Shown here: positions 42,366-44,523 of the stretch, one piece after another
How the letters are laid out: each line of letters begins with the position of its first letter
Numbering within the stretch: position 1 is the stretch's first letter
From: Phaeoceros laevis
Taxonomy: Eukaryota; Anthocerotophyta; Anthocerotopsida; Notothyladales
Direction: 5' to 3'
Assembly: GCA_049999765.1 (NCBI GenBank)
Contig: JBNGIQ010009244.1
Coordinates: forward strand, 1-44,523
DNA length: 44,523 nucleotides
Program-made: the position numbers and the translations under genes
Notes under the pieces: model-generated
Databases searched by the model: none
What the model was told of the DNA's origin: nothing
What the model saw: the letters and a program-made list of their open reading frames with translations, nothing else

Positions 42366-43183
42366 TCACCTTCGTCTCTTCTTACCCTTCTTTCCTTTGC
42401 CCTTCTTATCCTTGCCCTTCTTCCTGGACTTGCCAGACCCCTTTGCCTTGCCGCCATCTTCATTGAAGAGACTATCGTGGACTTTACCACCTCTGAAGTT
42501 TTCCTCTCTGGGCTTCTCAGAAGCTGCCTTAACGTACAAGACACCACCTTTAAATTTGCCTTCAGAGGCTCGAAGTCCCCTGTCTTCAGTGCGGGGCTTC
42601 TTTCTAGCATCTGCTTTCTTCTTCGGTTGTATTCCAGAGGCTAAGAGCTGTGTACAAGCAATTGAGTAGTCAGCATGTAGCAGACACAGGAGTGCGGCAG
42701 AGTAGGTCAATCTGAGTTAAGGGGACAAGCTGTGTTACATGTCCCTCCTCTATTCTCTGACGCTTCTTCTTAATTGCCAGTCCCATTGCTATAGGCATTT
42801 TATGACTTTTGGGTGGCTGCTCAGGACAAGAAGGAATCAGTTGCTGCGAACCTCACAACGACATAAGCAACTTGAATTGCGAAACAGCAGGTTCGACGCA
42901 CACCTTGCCACCTGCAGCAATCAACTTCCTTTCCTCCCAATCCTTGCGTTCTTTCCAGCTCATCTGAGAAGCCCCTGAACAAATAAGCGAACCGCCATAA
43001 AAATCCTATTCCAACTCCAACCTGGCAATCCGAGGAGTTCTTTAAGTGGACAAGGAACAGCTCACCTAGTTGCTCTACGTCTTTCAAAATGCTCTTCAAG
43101 TCTTCCTCATGGTCCTCATCCTTGCCAGAAATGATGATCTTGGATGGTTCGCTGAGAAGGTCTGACACCTTCGGAGACTGCAT
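42366..43183 (-). CDS. lysine-rich protein of unknown function, possibly nucleolar (3 exons)
   Basis: Exons: 43183-43066, 42974-42904 and 42647-42366; GT-AG introns and matching phases give 156 residues. The N-terminal third is a mixed-charge helix region (SPKVSDLLSEPSK, EEDLKSILKDVEQLGASQ). Exon 2 encodes MSWKERKDWEERKLIAAGGK. Exon 3 has KKKADARKKPR, then LRASEGKFKGGVLYVK and a tail of Lys, Gly and Arg (KKGKDKKGKGKKGKKRRR). The pattern suggests a small RNA-related or nucleolar protein conserved in plants, but I cannot name the family. The start is uncertain: the ATGCAG at 43183 may be a splice acceptor fed by an exon at 43533-43480 (ATG at 43533, donor GTAAGG). Confidence 0.75.
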
Positions 43184-43422
43184 CGTCCATCAGAAAATTC
43201 ATTCGTTGCTCCCATTCACAACACCAAAACTGCATGCTCAACAGGAGCACTGTTTACCATAAACAGACGCCATTCTCTCGCAGTTGCTCGGCGATGACCG
43301 CTGAATCTTGCACCTTCGAAAACATGAAGTGGAGGGCCATCTTCTGCCTCCCCACAGAAAGTAGAACGATCCATCAGTCTAGGCAGCCATTCCTCCTGTG
43401 AGGCATAAAAGCATCTGCATAA

Positions 43423-43438
43423 ACCCTTAACCCTAGCA
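43423..43438. promoter_or_regulatory. telo-box-like motif upstream of the lysine-rich gene
   Basis: AAACCCTTAACCCTAG lies 240-255 bases upstream of the ATG at 43183 of the lysine-rich gene. It contains the ACCCTA core but not a perfect AAACCCTAA. If the alternative first exon (43533-43480) is used, it falls in the first intron. Confidence 0.4.
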
Positions 43439-44211
43439 TCCGATGACTGCCAACGGTGGAGCTCCACCTGCTTCCTTACCTGATGCCATGATCGCATGTA
43501 GCAGCTAGAGCTGCTGGACGCGATTGCGAGCATCTGCCAAGACGGCAAATTAGCTCGGTTGAATTTCTCGAAACATCACCATGTTGACAGTGTTGCCCCC
43601 CGAGTTTGGTCGAGAAGAGGAGCAAACAGCATAAATAGATGTATTTCGTCGGTCAGGATATTTGAGCAGCCGAGATTCTCGGTGATTAACCCTTAAGAGC
43701 CCGGGGTTTCGAAACAACAGAAACCTCCGTTACAAGGGCGTTTCTTTTTTTGGAGGGGCTGGTTCCATTGAGGGCCAGCCCGCCATCCCGCCTGATATAT
43801 TCGCACCACCAAGCTTCAACCAGGATTCGTCGTCGGATTGGCTGCTCCTGCATTGTGTGAAGATGCGTCTGGAACCGCCGGAGGCAGAAGCATCAGAACA
43901 AGTATGAGTTCAGCTGGGGCTTATAGGGGCTTGTCCTGCGGCTTTGGCTCGAAGCAGGAGACGTCGTGGCAGGCCAGATGTAAGCAGGGTTCTGAAGGAA
44001 GGGAACAACGTCTTGTCGCGCAGCGGAATTCTGTATTTGCAGTTTGCACAACGAGGGAGACAGGTTGCACGAGTAGGAGCGCCGAGGATGGAGGTTCATC
44101 CGCTTGTTCATCGTCCTCAGAGTTTCACTGTATGTGAACTGCTGATAACTGGAAGCAAGAATGCTTTGACTGCTTGTTTCTTCCATGTGCTGACCCAATT
44201 TCTGCGTGTAG

Positions 44212-44523
44212 GTCGATTCGGACAGGCCTCCTGGCTTCGGAAAGAGCACCTGTCAGCCTCGCAGGATGGTTGGACACCGAAGGTGAGGAATAGACTATGA
44301 CTGGTGCTGGCAGCTTTCGTGTCGGACATGTTGAGCTTACAATATGTTGACATGCTTACAGCGGGCGGCAAGGTGCCACGCGTGGGAGGAGAGCAGGAGA
44401 AGAACCTTGTTTTCTGGAGACAGATTGAACGCGCTTTCAGCAGCAAGCTCCGGAGTACTACCTAGTGTCGGTACGGAAACAGGAAACGGATCACTCCTGA
44501 AGCTCTTCTCTGACTCACCTGCT
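44212..44523 (+). CDS. probable partial gene at the right edge, unknown product
   Basis: Two exon-like segments join in phase: 44212-44282 (acceptor GTGTAG, donor GTGAGG) encoding RFGQASWLRKEHLSASQDGW, and 44362-44523 (acceptor TTACAG), open to the window end, encoding RAARCHAWEESRRRT and LNALSAASSGVLPSV. The frame also matches the upstream open stretch 43944-44211, which has a basic RSRRRRGRPD and a possible donor GTAAGC at 43980. The start codon, first exons and family were not identified. It could also be chance. Confidence 0.3.

Noticed and set aside
1-44523. CRISPR arrays, bacterial operons, rRNA or tRNA genes
   Set aside because: No regularly spaced repeats, no ribosomal RNA sequence and no cloverleaf tRNA were recognised; split genes show eukaryotic nuclear DNA.

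Overview
The window looks like nuclear DNA of a land plant, probably a seedless one (bryophyte or lycophyte grade). The evidence is split genes with mostly short GT-AG introns of about 65-170 bases, a PPR gene of the plant organelle RNA-editing type, several decayed PPR copies, genes for mitochondrial and plastid proteins, an SR protein of the plant RSZ type, and a plant telo-box promoter motif. The species cannot be named from the sequence.

Region 1 (1-14.3 kb) is poor in genes. It opens with an LTR retrotransposon on the minus strand (LTRs 3261-3900 and 1-586, the second cut by the window edge). Its only recognisable coding content is Gag followed in the same frame by an RNase H-like domain; no protease, reverse transcriptase or integrase is seen. 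Behind it lie PPR pseudogene fragments on both strands (3960-4130, 5430-6120, 11950-12420, 12630-12790, 13395-13570, 14260-14315), several tandem and dispersed repeats, and AT-rich spacer.

Region 2 (14.6-44.5 kb) is gene dense. In order: a secreted alpha/beta-hydrolase-like gene (+) with an assembly gap and a probable frameshift; mitochondrial ATP synthase subunit d (-); mitochondrial ribosomal protein S9 (-), head to head with URB1/Npa1 (+), a 14-exon gene for 60S ribosome assembly; a Ycf20-like DUF565 membrane protein (-); an RSZ22-type splicing factor (-); replication protein A 32-kDa subunit (-); a long intronless PPR protein (+); a DUF1997 probable plastid protein (-); a p24/GOLD cargo receptor (-); a small lysine-rich protein of unknown function (-); and the probable start of another gene at the right edge (+).

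The genes are housekeeping genes and do not form one pathway. The clearest functional pairing is mitochondrial S9 with URB1: their start codons are only 82 bases apart and share one telo-box, a motif typical of plant ribosome-related genes. I did not find a convincing undescribed multi-gene system. The most unusual items are the compact Gag-RNase H element with its deamination-like decay, the shared telo-box promoter, a GC-AG intron in the RPA2 gene, and the coding-like 82-base stretch in URB1.
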